Positions 15,280 to 15,373 of a stretch of 15,373 nt of DNA are shown one piece after another. Both the position numbers and the translations under genes were made by a program. Numbering within the stretch: position 1 is the stretch's first letter; each line of letters begins with the position of its first letter. The notes beneath the pieces are model-generated. The model saw only the letters and a list, made by a program, of their open reading frames with translations. It ran no database searches and was not told the DNA's origin. The DNA comes from Motiliproteus sp036964625 (GTDB lineage Bacteria > Pseudomonadota > Gammaproteobacteria > Pseudomonadales > Balneatricaceae): the NCBI GenBank assembly GCA_036964625.1, contig JBALTG010000111.1, forward strand, positions 1-15,373. Direction: 5' to 3'.

Positions 15280-15373
15280 GCGTGGTGCTAAGCTCGCTAC
15301 TGGTACTGCTGCTCACCGCCGCACTGGCGCTCAGGCTGTATTACCGGCAACAGACTCTTGCGACAACCACTCC
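15280..15373 (+). pseudogene. Truncated second copy of the MFS gene 3' end
   Basis: This segment repeats 15126-15219 at an offset of 154 bp with 7 mismatches in 94 bases, and runs off the window edge. In the transporter frame it reads RVVLSSLLVLLLTAALALRL and then YYRQQTLATTT, without a stop. Five of the 7 differences fall at third codon positions, so the copy may descend from a functional homologous gene rather than from simple duplication. The 47 bp between the first stop codon and this copy contain no 5' part of the gene. Confidence 0.75.

Overview
The window is a chromosomal stretch from a GC-rich gammaproteobacterium. The order metK / tkt / epd / pgk / fba (class II, CbbA type), the 410-residue E. 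coli-type SerA, and the REP-like repeats all fit an Oceanospirillales/Pseudomonadales-type marine or environmental organism. I cannot name the genus. Most of the window is conserved housekeeping DNA. I did not find a new multi-gene defence, mobile or biosynthetic system. The unusual material lies in the spacers, in one broken gene and in one poorly characterised transporter.

Layout. Bases 1-76 may be the right end of an insertion sequence (ending ...CCGACAGGCTC followed by CTAG). Bases 170-2076 (minus strand) hold metK and then rsmE, probably one transcript: MetK makes S-adenosylmethionine and RsmE uses it to methylate 16S rRNA. A 354-bp spacer without genes separates metK from the divergent plus-strand central-carbon run: tkt (2431-4425), epd (4613-5659), pgk (5697-6857) and fba (6945-8009). 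This run links the non-oxidative pentose phosphate pathway, lower glycolysis/gluconeogenesis and, through Epd, pyridoxal phosphate synthesis. The tkt-epd spacer holds two GC-rich hairpins and an array of 14-bp tandem repeats that runs into the TTG start codon of epd. fba ends in a strong intrinsic terminator.

Bases 8104-9547 (plus) hold an alpha/beta hydrolase overlapping a small flavodoxin-like reductase gene. The reductase gene is broken by a frameshift near 9306. It converges on a minus-strand DUF3360-type membrane transporter (9667-11136), with REP-like hairpins between them. Bases 11137-11595 form an intergenic island with two REPIN-like repeats exactly 100 bp apart, followed by the intrinsic terminator of serA. 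serA (11596-12828, minus) makes 3-phosphohydroxypyruvate for serine synthesis.

Bases 12966-15232 hold a LysR regulator (minus) and a divergent MFS efflux transporter (plus) resembling E. coli YnfM. Their shared spacer carries TTGAT/ATCAA inverted repeats that could be the LysR operator. After the transporter, its last ~94 bp are repeated 154 bp downstream, and the second copy runs off the window edge.
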